A stretch of 64,000 bases of DNA from Clostridia bacterium (GCA_017525805.1 JAFXSH010000100.1:19040-83039); one strand, 5' to 3'. Counted from the stretch's first letter, positions 42,790 through 52,306 are shown. Numbers and translations are program-made. The notes: generated by a model from the letters alone, not told the origin.

Positions 42790-42933
42790 TATCGTTTTTA
42801 TATGTGACGCAATTATTTCTGAAATACGCGAAAAATATTAAAAAATTATTAAGAAATGCGTGCAATCTTTAAAAAAGTGTGTTATACTGAGAAATGTACA
42901 TTGGAGAAAACCCTCGGGGGAGGAGGAAATGGC

Positions 42934-43482
42934 ATGCTGACGAAAACGCAGACGGCGGGAAGGGCCCTTCTGCTGGAGGGGCATCAGCGTTTGAACGCCG
43001 CCAAGCGGGCCTGCGTAGCCTGGGCGGCCATTGAGGAACACGATAAGGTTTTGGATATGGCCTGCGGAGACGGGCAGATGCTGGCCCGGCTGAATGATCA
43101 GCTGCGGCTTACCCTATGCGGCATGTGTGAAACGGCGGACCAAGCCAGGTGCGTCAGTGAAATATTAGGCGGCGCGGACGTGATTCCCGCCCGGATGGAG
43201 GATATTCCCTGGCGGGATGATACTTTCGACGTGATCCTGTTGAGCGCCGCCCTGCGGGGAGAAGCCCGTCGCGTGCTTTCGGAGGTCATACGCACCCTGC
43301 GTCCCGGGGGACAGTTTGTGATGGCGTCGCCGCTTTTATCCCATCGCGCCGAAGGAGAAATCAGCCGAAGGGAAATCATGCGCCTGATGCAGGAGGCGGG
43401 CTTCCGGGAAGTCTCCTACCGCGCCACAGGCCTGTGCGGGGCCATCGTGGGATGGAAAAAAGGCAAAATCGATCTGCCATAA
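42934..43482 (+). CDS. Class I SAM-dependent methyltransferase
   Basis: A 182-residue methyltransferase of the UbiE/Methyltransf_11 type. Motif I reads VLDMACGDGQM, motif II region is RMEDIPWRDDTFDVILLSAAL and motif III is TLRPGGQFVMASP. The substrate is unknown. GGAGG lies nine bases before the ATG at 42934. A TATACT at 42883-42888 may be its -10, with a weak -35. Divergent from cysK and convergent with the radical SAM gene; no operon partner. Confidence 0.87.
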   Translation: MLTKTQTAGRALLLEGHQRLNAAKRACVAWAAIEEHDKVLDMACGDGQMLARLNDQLRLTLCGMCETADQARCVSEILGGADVIPARMEDIPWRDDTFDVILLSAALRGEARRVLSEVIRTLRPGGQFVMASPLLSHRAEGEISRREIMRLMQEAGFREVSYRATGLCGAIVGWKKGKIDLP

Positions 43483-43499
43483 AGCGTTCGGCAAATCTA

Positions 43500-44624
43500 T
43501 TACAGCACAATATCACCCATTCCGAACCCGGCTGGCATAGGTTCTTCCTCCAGGAACCGGAATCCCTCGTCCCGCAGAACCGGCAGGAACGCGGCGTAGG
43601 GGATTTTTGAAAATTCGCACCCGTAAGTGCTTTGGCCGAACCAGCCGCCCTCTTTGGCCCGCAGGTTCAGGTCCCGGGCGAATTTGGTGCGGTTGCTGCA
43701 ATCGTGCACCACCATGGGCCACTGTTCTTTCGCCGCGGTTTTCATGAATTGCAAGGTCAGGTTCCGGCTGAAAATGGGGGAAATGTAGCCCTGACGGCAG
43801 AAATACAGGTTTTCCCCGGCATAGTTTTCGATGTTGTTTTCGTTCAGGTGCAGTTCGGCGCAGTTGATGAAATCCAGGTTAGCAGCCAGGATTTTTTCTT
43901 TTTTATCGAAAAACTTCCGGTAAAACTCCGGCGTCATGGGCGTTTCGATGCCCACCCGAGGGAAGTATTCCCGGGCGATGGCCATGTTTTCGATCACCTT
44001 GTCCGCGCAGTGGGACGCGCCCAAGTTGAAGCGCAGCTCATCCAGTCCCGCTTCCGCCAGGGCTTTCAGGTTTTCCAGGTTGGCGTGGATGCCGTTGGTG
44101 TACAGGTGCTGGTGGATGCCCGCCTCGTGGAACTTTTTCACCACGCCGTAATACTTTTCGATCTCCATAAAGGGCTCTAAGTACACGTAGGCAATGCCGG
44201 TAGGCTTTTTGTGGATGGACAAAAGCAGGTCCAAATCTTCCTCATAGAATTTGGTGCCGCCGATTTCCCACATGCCCTCGCCCACCGGGGGCTGGCTGCT
44301 GAGCGCGCCGTAATCGTAGCAGAATTTGCAGGCGGCGTCGCATTTATTGGTTTTCCGCACGGCGGAAAGCCCCGTGCCCAGCAGGCAGGACCGGCAGCCC
44401 TGGGGGAATTTCATGTCGTCCCCCACGTAGTATGTGCGGTCAGCCAGCGTTTTCAAGCCGGGGATTCGCGCCATCAATTCCTGATGCCGCGTGTTGACCG
44501 CCCGCTCGATCTGGGCGAAAGCGGACAAGGCGATTTCCATCTGCCCGGGCATCAATTCTTCTTCCTCGGGCAGGGAAGCGAAAAATTCAAACCAAACCAG
44601 GGCGTCCTTTTTGGAAATCTTCAT
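43500..44624 (-). CDS. Radical SAM protein of unknown function
   Basis: A 374-residue radical SAM enzyme. The cluster motif CX3CX2C is in NKCDAACKFCYDYG, followed by GMWEIGGTKFYEEDLDLLLS and HLYTNGIHANLENLKALAEAG, typical of the TIM-barrel core. A further Cys pair (GCRSCLLG) precedes the cluster and HDCSNRTKFARDL lies late. The reaction is unknown; relatives are usually annotated only as radical SAM. The start is ATG 44624 because GGAGGT at 44632-44637 is properly spaced to it but not to ATG 44630. Stands alone. Confidence 0.87.
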   Translation of the reverse strand: MKISKKDALVWFEFFASLPEEEELMPGQMEIALSAFAQIERAVNTRHQELMARIPGLKTLADRTYYVGDDMKFPQGCRSCLLGTGLSAVRKTNKCDAACKFCYDYGALSSQPPVGEGMWEIGGTKFYEEDLDLLLSIHKKPTGIAYVYLEPFMEIEKYYGVVKKFHEAGIHQHLYTNGIHANLENLKALAEAGLDELRFNLGASHCADKVIENMAIAREYFPRVGIETPMTPEFYRKFFDKKEKILAANLDFINCAELHLNENNIENYAGENLYFCRQGYISPIFSRNLTLQFMKTAAKEQWPMVVHDCSNRTKFARDLNLRAKEGGWFGQSTYGCEFSKIPYAAFLPVLRDEGFRFLEEEPMPAGFGMGDIVL

Positions 44625-44717
44625 GAACATACCTCCAGTGCAGGATCACATCCTGTCATTGATTCGGTTTTCATGCCCCCGTTTCCTGCCGGAACGCGGA
44701 AAAAAGAAGCGGAGGGA

Positions 44718-44746
44718 TTGAAAAGAAGCCGTTTTCCCTGTATAAT
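44718..44746 (+). promoter_or_regulatory. Promoter for the SGNH/PIG-L pair
   Basis: TTGAAA (44718-44723) and TATAAT (44741-44746), 17 bp apart, 44 bp before the ATG. Confidence 0.8.
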
Positions 44747-44790
44747 TCGGATGAAAGAACCGAAAAACGGAAATATGGGAGGGAAAGACC

Positions 44791-45441
44791 ATGCTGTTTG
44801 AAAAAAACGATACCATTTTGTTCATCGGCGATTCCATTTCGGATTACGAACGGTCCCGGCCCGTGGGGGAGGGGCTGTTCAACGCCTGGGGCCGGAGCTA
44901 TGTGGCGGACGTGGGAGCGCTGCTCAACTGCATGTACCCGGAACTGCGGCTTCGGATCGTGAACATGGGCATCGGCGGTAATCAGGTGCGGCATTTGGAC
45001 GAACGCTGGGAAACGGACGTGATGGAGCGCAAGCCCAGCTGGGTGAGCGTGCTCATCGGCATCAACGACGTGTGGCGGCAGTTCGACAGCCCCTACATGC
45101 CGGAAACCCACGTGCTGCCCGAGGAATTTGAAAAGACCTATGAAAAGCTGATCCAGCGCACCCTGCCCGAAGTAAAAGGCATGATCCTCATGACGCCCTA
45201 TTTTATGGAGCCCAATAAGGACGACGCTATGCGCGCCCGGATGGACGAATACGGGGCCATTGTGAAAAAGTTAGCGGAAAAATACGGCTGTACCTTCGTG
45301 GACCTGCAAACGGCCTGGGACGCCCTGTTCCAGCATATGCACCCCTGCAATATCGCCTGGGACCGTATCCATCCCAACCAGGTGGGCTGCATGTACATTG
45401 CCAAGCAGTTCCTGAAAGCCGTAGGGGCGGACAGGGCGTGA
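44791..45441 (+). CDS. SGNH/GDSL-family hydrolase
   Basis: A 216-residue SGNH hydrolase. Block I is LFIGDSISDYERS (Ser nucleophile), block II NMGIGGNQVRHL (Gly), block III IGINDVW (Asn) and block V WDRIHPNQVG (Asp and His). No signal peptide, so cytoplasmic. Relatives are carbohydrate esterases or lysophospholipases; an acetyl-sugar esterase is a fair guess. Its last codon overlaps the GTG start of a PIG-L deacetylase gene by 4 bp, so the two probably handle acetylated sugars in one pathway on two sides of the membrane. Confidence 0.9.
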   Translation: MLFEKNDTILFIGDSISDYERSRPVGEGLFNAWGRSYVADVGALLNCMYPELRLRIVNMGIGGNQVRHLDERWETDVMERKPSWVSVLIGINDVWRQFDSPYMPETHVLPEEFEKTYEKLIQRTLPEVKGMILMTPYFMEPNKDDAMRARMDEYGAIVKKLAEKYGCTFVDLQTAWDALFQHMHPCNIAWDRIHPNQVGCMYIAKQFLKAVGADRA

Positions 45442-46637
45442 GCCGTTTTCGCGTCGTCTTCGCGGCGGCGGCCGCGCTGCTGGTATTTTGCCTGTGCTGC
45501 GGCGCGCTGGCCGAACGGGGTTGGGATATCACGGAATACTGCACCGTGCGGGTTTCGGGGTATCACGATCACAAAAAATATATGCTGGACGATAGGAACA
45601 TGACCATGTGGCGCCAGCCGGAAAGAAACGCCTGGATCGAGGTGAAAGCGCCGGATGGAATCAAAGTGGGGGGCGTGTACCTTCGGTGGGGCGTGGCCCC
45701 GGTGGCTCTGCAAATCGACACCCTGGACGATTTGTCCGGCCAATGGCAGGCTGTTCAGAAAGTGCCCACAGGTTTCTACAACCAGTATATTCAATTTGAC
45801 GTGCCTTTGAACCGTTTCAGAATACGGCCCCAGGCGGAATATGCGGATTTCGGCCTCATCAAACTGCAAGTCCTTTCCCCCGGGTATTTGCCGGAGGATA
45901 TTCAAACCTGGCAGCCCTTCGAGGGGAAAGCCGATCTCATGGTGCTGGTGGCGCACCCGGATGACGAACTGCTGTTCATGGGCGGGGTGATCCCTTACTA
46001 TAACACGCAGTTGGGCAAACGGGTGATCGTGGTCTACGTGGCCTGCATGAACGGATTCCGCCTGGTGGAAGCGCTGGACGGCCTGTGGCGCTGCGGCGTG
46101 CGGAACTATCCGGAACTGCCCAATCAGCAGTTCAGGGATCAATGGGTGTCCACCCTGCCGGAGTGCCTGGATATTTGGCAGGAGGACAGGCTGCTGTCCT
46201 ACGTGACGGAGATGATCCGCAAATACCGGCCGGATGTGATCGTGACCCACGACGTCAACGGCGAATACGGGCATGGGGCGCATCGAGCCTGCTGCTGGGC
46301 TGCGCGGCAATGCGTGGAAGCCGCCGCCGATCCGGAAAGCTATCCTGAATCCGCCGCCAAATACGGCCCCTGGCAGGTCAAAAAGGCCTATATCCACCTG
46401 TATCAGGGGGATTTGGGCCAGATCGATTTCGACTGGCGCCAGCCGCTGTCCGCCTTCGACGGGAAAACGGCCTTTGAAATCACGGACGAGGCGTTTCATC
46501 TGCACAGGAGCCAGGCGTCCTCCGGCAAATACAAAGTGGAAGACTTCGGCAGGTACGACAATTCCCTCTTCGGCCTGTATGATTCTACGGTGGGGCCTGA
46601 TACGGGAATGAACGATTTCTTTGAACATCTGGAATGA
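45438..46637 (+). CDS. Secreted PIG-L family deacetylase
   Basis: A 399-residue exported protein. The signal peptide is RFRVVFAAAAALLVFCLCC, cleaved near GALAE. Residues 25-165 look like a discoidin-type beta-sandwich (DRNMTMWRQPERNAWIEVKA). The C-terminal PIG-L domain has the zinc motif AHPDDELLFMGG and the third ligand in HDVNGEYGHGAHR. PIG-L enzymes remove acetyl groups from N-acetylated sugars or sugar conjugates. It starts with GTG overlapping the SGNH gene stop. Extracytoplasmic deacetylation of a glycan is inferred. Confidence 0.9.
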   Translation: MSRFRVVFAAAAALLVFCLCCGALAERGWDITEYCTVRVSGYHDHKKYMLDDRNMTMWRQPERNAWIEVKAPDGIKVGGVYLRWGVAPVALQIDTLDDLSGQWQAVQKVPTGFYNQYIQFDVPLNRFRIRPQAEYADFGLIKLQVLSPGYLPEDIQTWQPFEGKADLMVLVAHPDDELLFMGGVIPYYNTQLGKRVIVVYVACMNGFRLVEALDGLWRCGVRNYPELPNQQFRDQWVSTLPECLDIWQEDRLLSYVTEMIRKYRPDVIVTHDVNGEYGHGAHRACCWAARQCVEAAADPESYPESAAKYGPWQVKKAYIHLYQGDLGQIDFDWRQPLSAFDGKTAFEITDEAFHLHRSQASSGKYKVEDFGRYDNSLFGLYDSTVGPDTGMNDFFEHLE

Positions 46638-46656
46638 ACCGCGCGCAAAAACGTCC

Positions 46657-46685
46657 TTGCATTCAGGATGTATTTGTAGTATAAT
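46657..46685 (+). promoter_or_regulatory. Promoter for the iron-type ABC importer operon
   Basis: TTGCAT (46657-46662) and TATAAT (46680-46685), 17 bp apart, 63 bp before the ATG. No Fur box was recognised. Confidence 0.72.
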
Positions 46686-46748
46686 TTCCTTACCAAAACC
46701 CAGGGGAGAAAACTGGGTATCAAAACAATTGAATGGGAGGAACACGCA

Positions 46749-47828
46749 ATGAAAAAGATCCTGGCGCTCGTACTGGCACTGATCCTGACGCTGTCTCTCG
46801 GTTCCACGGCCTTGGCTGTGAACGAGGAAGTGGAAGGCGAACTGGTCATTTACTCTTCCATGTATCAATTCGTCATTGATATGATGGACGAAGCCCTGAA
46901 AGCTGAATTCCCCAACCTGGTGCCCGGCAACAACGGCAGCTTCTTCTTCTACGGCGGCACCAGCTCCCTGATCACCAAGATCTACGGTGAAATGGAAACC
47001 GGCACCCTGGGCTGCGATATGTTCATGGTGGCCGAGCCCGCTTTCTCCCTGGAACTGAAGGAAGCCGGTTATCTGGAACCCATTGAAATCGACAATCCCG
47101 ATACCCTGCTGCGCTTCCCCTATGACGCCGAGGGCTATTGGTATCCCGTCCGCGTTTGCAACATGGTGCTGGCTTACAACCCCGAAAAGGTGGATGAATG
47201 GGCGGCCAAGGGCGTGACCATTCCCAAGACCTTCAAGGACTTCGCCAACGATCCTGCCTTGAAGGGCCTGATCTCCATGGGCAACCCCCTCACCAGCGGC
47301 ACCACCTTCGCCGCCGTGGCGTCCCTCATCCAGGATGACCACTATGGCAAGGACTTCCTCAAGGGCCTGGCCGCCAACGAAGTGATGATCGAATCCGGTT
47401 CCACGGCGCTTACCAAGCTGCAGACCGGCGAATGCGCCGCCATCATGATCCTGGAAGAATCCGTTCTGAAGGTGCTCAAGGAAGCGGCTGACGCGGGCAA
47501 CCCCATCACCAACTTAAAGTGCATCTATCCCGAAGACGGCGTGATCCTGATCCCCTCCACCGTGATGACCGTGGCCGAAGAGCACAGCAAGAACGTGAAC
47601 ATCGAAGCCTGCGAAGCCGTGGAAAAGTGGCTGCTGAGCGAAGAAGCCCAGAAGCTGATCCTGCAGGGCTACATGCATTCCGTGTTCGCCGGCATGAAGG
47701 AAATCCCCTATGAATCCGTGGATACCGACGGCCTGATCGAAAAGGATTTAGGCGTGGACTGGGAGAACGCCTACCAGAACCGCGACGCCATCAACACCGC
47801 CTGGACGGAAATCGTTACCACCAAGTAA
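46749..47828 (+). CDS. ABC transporter substrate-binding protein (iron/AfuA-like)
   Basis: A 359-residue secreted binding protein. The signal peptide is KKILALVLALILTLSLGS, cleaved near ALAVN. The mature protein starts ELVIYSSMYQFV, and shows DMFMVAEPAF, NMVLAYNPEKV and GNPLTSGTTFAAVASL, typical of the ferric-ion/AfuA-type family that also includes phosphonate and thiamine binders. The ligand is therefore not certain. GGGAGG precedes the ATG. A strong hairpin with T4 follows 22 bp after the stop, then the permease gene. Confidence 0.9.
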   Translation: MKKILALVLALILTLSLGSTALAVNEEVEGELVIYSSMYQFVIDMMDEALKAEFPNLVPGNNGSFFFYGGTSSLITKIYGEMETGTLGCDMFMVAEPAFSLELKEAGYLEPIEIDNPDTLLRFPYDAEGYWYPVRVCNMVLAYNPEKVDEWAAKGVTIPKTFKDFANDPALKGLISMGNPLTSGTTFAAVASLIQDDHYGKDFLKGLAANEVMIESGSTALTKLQTGECAAIMILEESVLKVLKEAADAGNPITNLKCIYPEDGVILIPSTVMTVAEEHSKNVNIEACEAVEKWLLSEEAQKLILQGYMHSVFAGMKEIPYESVDTDGLIEKDLGVDWENAYQNRDAINTAWTEIVTTK

Positions 47829-47849
47829 TTCCCGCCGCCCGGCGCTTCC

Positions 47850-47880
47850 GGGGGAAGCCGGTCATCGGCTTCCCCCTTTT
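47850..47880 (+). terminator. Terminator-like attenuator after the binding-protein gene
   Basis: GGGGGAAGCCG (47850-47860) pairs perfectly with CGGCTTCCCCC (47866-47876), loop GTCAT, then T4. It sits between the binding-protein gene and the permease gene of the same importer. Confidence 0.82.
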
Positions 47881-47977
47881 CAGACGGACAGAGTTCAGCG
47901 TACATCATGGGGGCACGTTGACCTCTGCACGCCGTGGATAAACAAACACGATTTTTCGATAAAAGAGGTGCATGCGG

Positions 47978-50470
47978 ATGCAAAACGGGGCTCTTTCCAT
48001 AAACGGACTGAAAACGAGGGACCACACCCCCCTGATCACCAAGATCGGCCTTCTGCTGGTCTTCCTGCTGGGGATCGGGGTGATCGTGTTGGGGTATAGG
48101 GGCATACAGGAATATAACGCTTCGGGGTTCAGCTCCGAAACAGCTTATCATGCCATTTACGCGCTGTCGGGGGACGTAAACGCCGCCTGGGAGAAAAAAT
48201 TGCAGCCTCAGATGAACGCCCTTTCCGCCGAAAAGCGGGAAACCCTGGATGAAGCCGCGCGGCAGCTGCTTTATACCGCCTGGGAAAGCCAGAAGACCGG
48301 AGGACAGGCCGACGCCGACGCGCTGCTTTCTGCGGAAAAGGCCGACGCCCTGCTTTATAAGCTGCTGTATACCACCTACTTGGTCAGCGGCCCCAAGGTG
48401 AGCACCGGCAATAAAAAGGAAATCTCCGCCCTGAACGCCGCCGATGCGGAAGCTTTCCGTCAGGAGCTTTTGAACTGCCTGACGGACGAAACCGCCGCGC
48501 TGCCCGCCATCGCCGAAGGAACGGCGGGAAAGCTGGAGGGCGCGGAAAAGCAGGCCATGCTCATGCAGCTCTGGTTCGTCAGCAACGATTCCGCCGCCAG
48601 TACAGAGCAGGTAAACACCCTGAAAAAGAGCGTCCGCGATAAAGAACTGCAGCTGACCGCTTTCCGCATGGCCGCTAAAGGGGAGGTTTCCTGGCTGTGG
48701 CAGTTGGTGGTCAGCAACAGCCGCACGGCCATCCTGGTGGGCATCATCATCGCCCTGGACGCCCTGCTGCTCACCCTGCTCATGATGGGGGACAAAACCT
48801 GGATCATCGATTTCAAATGGATCATCATCCTTTTGATCGTGGATTTCCTGTTATTGTTCCAGCTCATGCCGCTGGTGTATATGGTGATCAAGGCGTTCTT
48901 CCCGGACAGCAGCTTTTCCTTTGAAACCTTTGAAAGGCTGTACACCTATTCCCTGAATTTGGACGCCCTGACCAACACCCTGATCGCCGCCTTCGCCACC
49001 ATGATTTTAGGAACGCTGCTGGCGTTCCCCCTGGCCTGGCTGGTGGGGCGCACCAATCTGTACGGCAAGAAATTTTTCCGCGCTCTGTTCGTGCTCACCT
49101 ACATGGTGCCGCCTTACGTGGGGGCCATGGCGTGGCTGAGGCTGCTGAACCCCAACGTGGGCACCATCAACCAGTGGCTGCGCGTCCTGTTCGCCCTGAG
49201 CGATGAACCGGGGCCCCTGAACGTGTATACCCTGCCGGGTATGATTTGGGTGCTCACCAGCTTCTATTATCCCTACGCGTTCATTACCATCAGCCGGGCC
49301 ATGGAAAAAATGGACCCCTCCCTGGAGGAAGCCAGCCGCATTTCCGGTTCCTCGCCGCTGAAAACCCTGTTCACCATTACCCTGCCCATGATGATGCCCT
49401 CCCTGATTTCCGGCGCGCTGCTGATGTTCGTCAGCGCCGCGTCCTGCTACGGCATCCCCTCCATCATCGGCAGCCCGGGCCGCGTGCATACCGTGACCAC
49501 CCGCATCGTGGAATACGTGGGCCTGGGCCAGCAGGGATTGAACGACGCTACGGGCATGGCGGTGTTCCTGATGGTATTGGCTGTGATCATCCTGTTCGTG
49601 TCGGACGTGGTGCTGGCCAAGCGCCAGTATATCACGGTATCCGGCAAATCGGTGCGCCCCGCTATCGTGGACCTGCGGAAGTGGCGCGTCCCGATGACGG
49701 TGATCGTGAGCCTGTTCGCGGTGATCGTGATTTTCATTCCCTTCGCCACCATTTTTTCCACCTCCTTTAAGATCGATGTGGGCAAGAGCATGTTTGCCCC
49801 GGAAAACTTTACGCTGGCCAACTGGACCACGGTGTTTGGCCGCACGGAAACCGCCAACAGCCTGAAAAATTCCCTGCTGTTCGCGGCGGTGACGGCCACT
49901 GTGGGCATCGTGATCGCCTGCACCATGAGCTATCTGCTCCAGCGCACCCGCATCCGAGGCCGCAAAATTCCCGATTTCCTGATCACCTTGGGCTCCGGCA
50001 CTCCCTCCGTGGTCATCGCCCTGGGCCTGATCATGACCATGAAGGGCAATTTCGGCATCAACATTTACAACACCGCCTACATCATGATCATCGCCTATAC
50101 CATCAAGTACCTGATGATGGGCATGCGCACGGTGGTGTCCGCCATGAGCCAGATCCACGTGTCTTTGGAGGAATGCAGCCAGGTGGCGGGCGCGACCTGG
50201 ACCCGCACCATGTTCAAGATCACCGGCCCCCTGATTTTTCCCTCCATCGCGGCGGGTTGGTTCCTGATCTTCATTCCCAGCTTCTATGAACTGTCCATGA
50301 CCACCCTGCTCTATTCCAGCACTACAAAAACCATCGGCTTCCAGCTTTACGAATACTGGACGTTCACCAGCCAGCCCATGAGCTGCGCCATGGCTTTCGG
50401 CATCCTGCTGATCGTGGTCGCGCTGAACTTTGTGCTGAACCGGCTCACCAAGGGCGAATTCTCGATCTGA
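47978..50470 (+). CDS. ABC transporter permease, fused double domain with extracytoplasmic N-domain
   Basis: An 830-residue FbpB/ThiP-like permease with two transport domains in one chain, each carrying the EAA coupling loop (EEASRISGSSPLKTLFTITLP and ECSQVAGATWTRTMFKITGP). Unusually, membrane helix 1 (residues about 20-42) is followed by about 200 mainly helical, hydrophilic residues rich in Ala, Glu and Lys before helix 2 (AILVGIIIALDALLLTLL). That places an extra domain outside the membrane. The ATG at 47978 is better spaced to AGAGGTG than the ATG at 47972. The ATPase lies two genes later. Confidence 0.9.
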   Translation: MQNGALSINGLKTRDHTPLITKIGLLLVFLLGIGVIVLGYRGIQEYNASGFSSETAYHAIYALSGDVNAAWEKKLQPQMNALSAEKRETLDEAARQLLYTAWESQKTGGQADADALLSAEKADALLYKLLYTTYLVSGPKVSTGNKKEISALNAADAEAFRQELLNCLTDETAALPAIAEGTAGKLEGAEKQAMLMQLWFVSNDSAASTEQVNTLKKSVRDKELQLTAFRMAAKGEVSWLWQLVVSNSRTAILVGIIIALDALLLTLLMMGDKTWIIDFKWIIILLIVDFLLLFQLMPLVYMVIKAFFPDSSFSFETFERLYTYSLNLDALTNTLIAAFATMILGTLLAFPLAWLVGRTNLYGKKFFRALFVLTYMVPPYVGAMAWLRLLNPNVGTINQWLRVLFALSDEPGPLNVYTLPGMIWVLTSFYYPYAFITISRAMEKMDPSLEEASRISGSSPLKTLFTITLPMMMPSLISGALLMFVSAASCYGIPSIIGSPGRVHTVTTRIVEYVGLGQQGLNDATGMAVFLMVLAVIILFVSDVVLAKRQYITVSGKSVRPAIVDLRKWRVPMTVIVSLFAVIVIFIPFATIFSTSFKIDVGKSMFAPENFTLANWTTVFGRTETANSLKNSLLFAAVTATVGIVIACTMSYLLQRTRIRGRKIPDFLITLGSGTPSVVIALGLIMTMKGNFGINIYNTAYIMIIAYTIKYLMMGMRTVVSAMSQIHVSLEECSQVAGATWTRTMFKITGPLIFPSIAAGWFLIFIPSFYELSMTTLLYSSTTKTIGFQLYEYWTFTSQPMSCAMAFGILLIVVALNFVLNRLTKGEFSI

Positions 50471-50486
50471 TCAGGAGGGCGGAATA

Positions 50487-51146
50487 ATGAAATATTCGTA
50501 TCGGGAAATGCCGGAAAATATCAAAGGAACCTTTGGGGAATACGCCAAATCCATCGGCTTTTCATGGAAAGAATTCGTGATGACGGTGCCTTCGCCCATA
50601 TTTCTGGTAACGACCTACAAATCAAACGGCCAGCCCAACGCCTGCATGCAGGGCTGGACGGCCTTTACCAGCGGGAACCATGGCGACGGATACTACGCCA
50701 TTTTGGGCAGCGTGAACAAAAACGGCCACTTGTACGCCACCCTGAAAGAAAAACGGGAGGCCGTGATTAATTTCATGTCCGCGGAAGCCTACGACGCCTG
50801 CATGGCCACCATTCGGAACAATCAGTTTGACGCGGATGAAATCACGGTCTCCGGCCTGACGGCGGAACCCGCCGAATGGGTGAACGCGCCGATGGTGCGG
50901 GAATGCTTCATGAACCTTGAATGCAAATACCTTTGGGAAAAGGAAATCGTGCCGGGGGACGATCACGCGGTGGTCTGCCTGGAAGTGCTGGGAGCGCACA
51001 TCGACGAAGCCTATTTAGACGATAAAACCGGAGAGCAGGGCCTGCTGTACAATATCCACCATCAGATTAACCCTGAAAAAAACGAAAAAACGGCCCACGA
51101 TTTCGCAGGCGTTCTCCACAAAAAAATCGATATGGGAGAATACTGA
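50487..51146 (+). CDS. Flavin reductase-like domain protein
   Basis: A 219-residue FMN-binding split-barrel protein of the flavin reductase/flavoredoxin type. Landmarks are PSPIFLVTTYKSNGQPNACM, GWTAFTSGN, VNKNGHLYATL and EAVINFMSAEAYDACM. It probably binds FMN and reduces flavin, or through it another acceptor, in the cytoplasm. GGAGG precedes the ATG. It sits between the permease and ATPase genes of an iron-type importer, an unusual place that suggests reduction of the imported compound. The link to iron is inferred. Confidence 0.87.
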   Translation: MKYSYREMPENIKGTFGEYAKSIGFSWKEFVMTVPSPIFLVTTYKSNGQPNACMQGWTAFTSGNHGDGYYAILGSVNKNGHLYATLKEKREAVINFMSAEAYDACMATIRNNQFDADEITVSGLTAEPAEWVNAPMVRECFMNLECKYLWEKEIVPGDDHAVVCLEVLGAHIDEAYLDDKTGEQGLLYNIHHQINPEKNEKTAHDFAGVLHKKIDMGEY

Positions 51147-51210
51147 TTCCAATCACGGGATCACATAAGGATCAAACGGAAAAAGCAAAGGGAAAGGATA
51201 TGACTGCGAT

Positions 51211-52284
51211 ATGGCAACCGTAACCATCAAGCATATCACCAAGGCTTTCGGCGACAACGTGGTGCTCAAGGAATTCAACGAAACCTTTCAGGAAGGGGAA
51301 TTCATCACCCTGCTGGGCCCCTCCGGCTGCGGCAAAACCACCATGCTGCGCATCATCGCCGGGTTTGAAAAGCCCACCAGCGGCGAACTGTACATCGACG
51401 ATCAGCTGGTTTCCGGCGGGAAAACCTTCGTGCCCCCGGAAAAGCGCTCCATCGGCATGGTGTTCCAGAGCTACGCCGTGTGGCCCCACATGAACGTGTT
51501 CGATAACGTGGCGTATCCTCTGCGCATCAAAAAGGAAAGCAAGAGCAAAATCAAGGAGGCTGTGGACCGTGTGCTGGCCATCGTGCATTTGAGCCAGTAC
51601 GCCGAGCGTTTCCCCAACCAGCTTTCCGGCGGCCAGCAGCAGCGCGTGGCCCTGGCCCGCGCCTTAGTCGCCGCCCCGAAGCTGCTGCTGCTGGACGAGC
51701 CGCTGTCCAACCTGGACGCCAAGCTCCGCGAATCCATGCGCTTTGAAATCAAGGAGATTCAAAGGCAATTGGGCATCACCGTGGTTTACGTCACCCACGA
51801 CCAGACCGAAGCCATGGCCATGAGCGACCGGATTTTCCTCATCAACCGCGGCGTGGTGCAGCAGTGCGGCACCCCGGAGGAAATCTACAACCATCCCGCC
51901 AACCAGTTCGTGGCGGACTTCCTGGGCAAGGTGGATTTCTTCAAGGGCGAGGCGGCAAACGGGCGTATCGTGCTTACCGGCATGAACGGCCAGTCCATCC
52001 CTTACGATGGGCCCCGCACCGGCAAGGTGGAAGTGGCTGTGCGGCCCGAAAACCTGTATTTCAGCGAAAATGGCGAATTGGAAGGCGTGCTGGAAAGCCA
52101 GTATTACTTGGGCGACGTGGACGACTGCCGCGTGCGCGTGGGGGATATCTTAGTGCGCGTCATCGCCAACGGCTACGAATACAAGAGCCTGAAAAACGGG
52201 CAGAAGGTACGCCTCGGTATCCGGGACATCATGGTGTTCGAGGACGACGGGCTGCTGGAACAGATGTTGAAGATTCAAACCTGA
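51211..52284 (+). CDS. ABC transporter ATP-binding protein (FbpC/PotA-like)
   Basis: A 357-residue importer ATPase. Walker A is [10 protein letters not shown] near residue 37, the signature is [15 protein letters not shown], Walker B is [12 protein letters not shown] and the switch His is in [12 protein letters not shown]. The C-terminal TOBE domain (about 240-350) includes [19 protein letters not shown]. It energises the upstream double permease. GGAAAGG lies ahead of the ATG. A terminator follows. Confidence 0.95.
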   Translation: MATVTIKHITKAFGDNVVLKEFNETFQEGEFITLLGPSGCGKTTMLRIIAGFEKPTSGELYIDDQLVSGGKTFVPPEKRSIGMVFQSYAVWPHMNVFDNVAYPLRIKKESKSKIKEAVDRVLAIVHLSQYAERFPNQLSGGQQQRVALARALVAAPKLLLLDEPLSNLDAKLRESMRFEIKEIQRQLGITVVYVTHDQTEAMAMSDRIFLINRGVVQQCGTPEEIYNHPANQFVADFLGKVDFFKGEAANGRIVLTGMNGQSIPYDGPRTGKVEVAVRPENLYFSENGELEGVLESQYYLGDVDDCRVRVGDILVRVIANGYEYKSLKNGQKVRLGIRDIMVFEDDGLLEQMLKIQT

Positions 52285-52306
52285 CAAGAACGAAAAATGA
52301 AAGCAG

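Noticed and set aside
45198..47342. A 714-codon open frame on the minus strand
   Set aside because: It lies opposite the SGNH, PIG-L and binding-protein genes, has no ribosome binding site, and its His/Gly/Gln-rich sequence is the usual antisense shadow of GC-rich genes.
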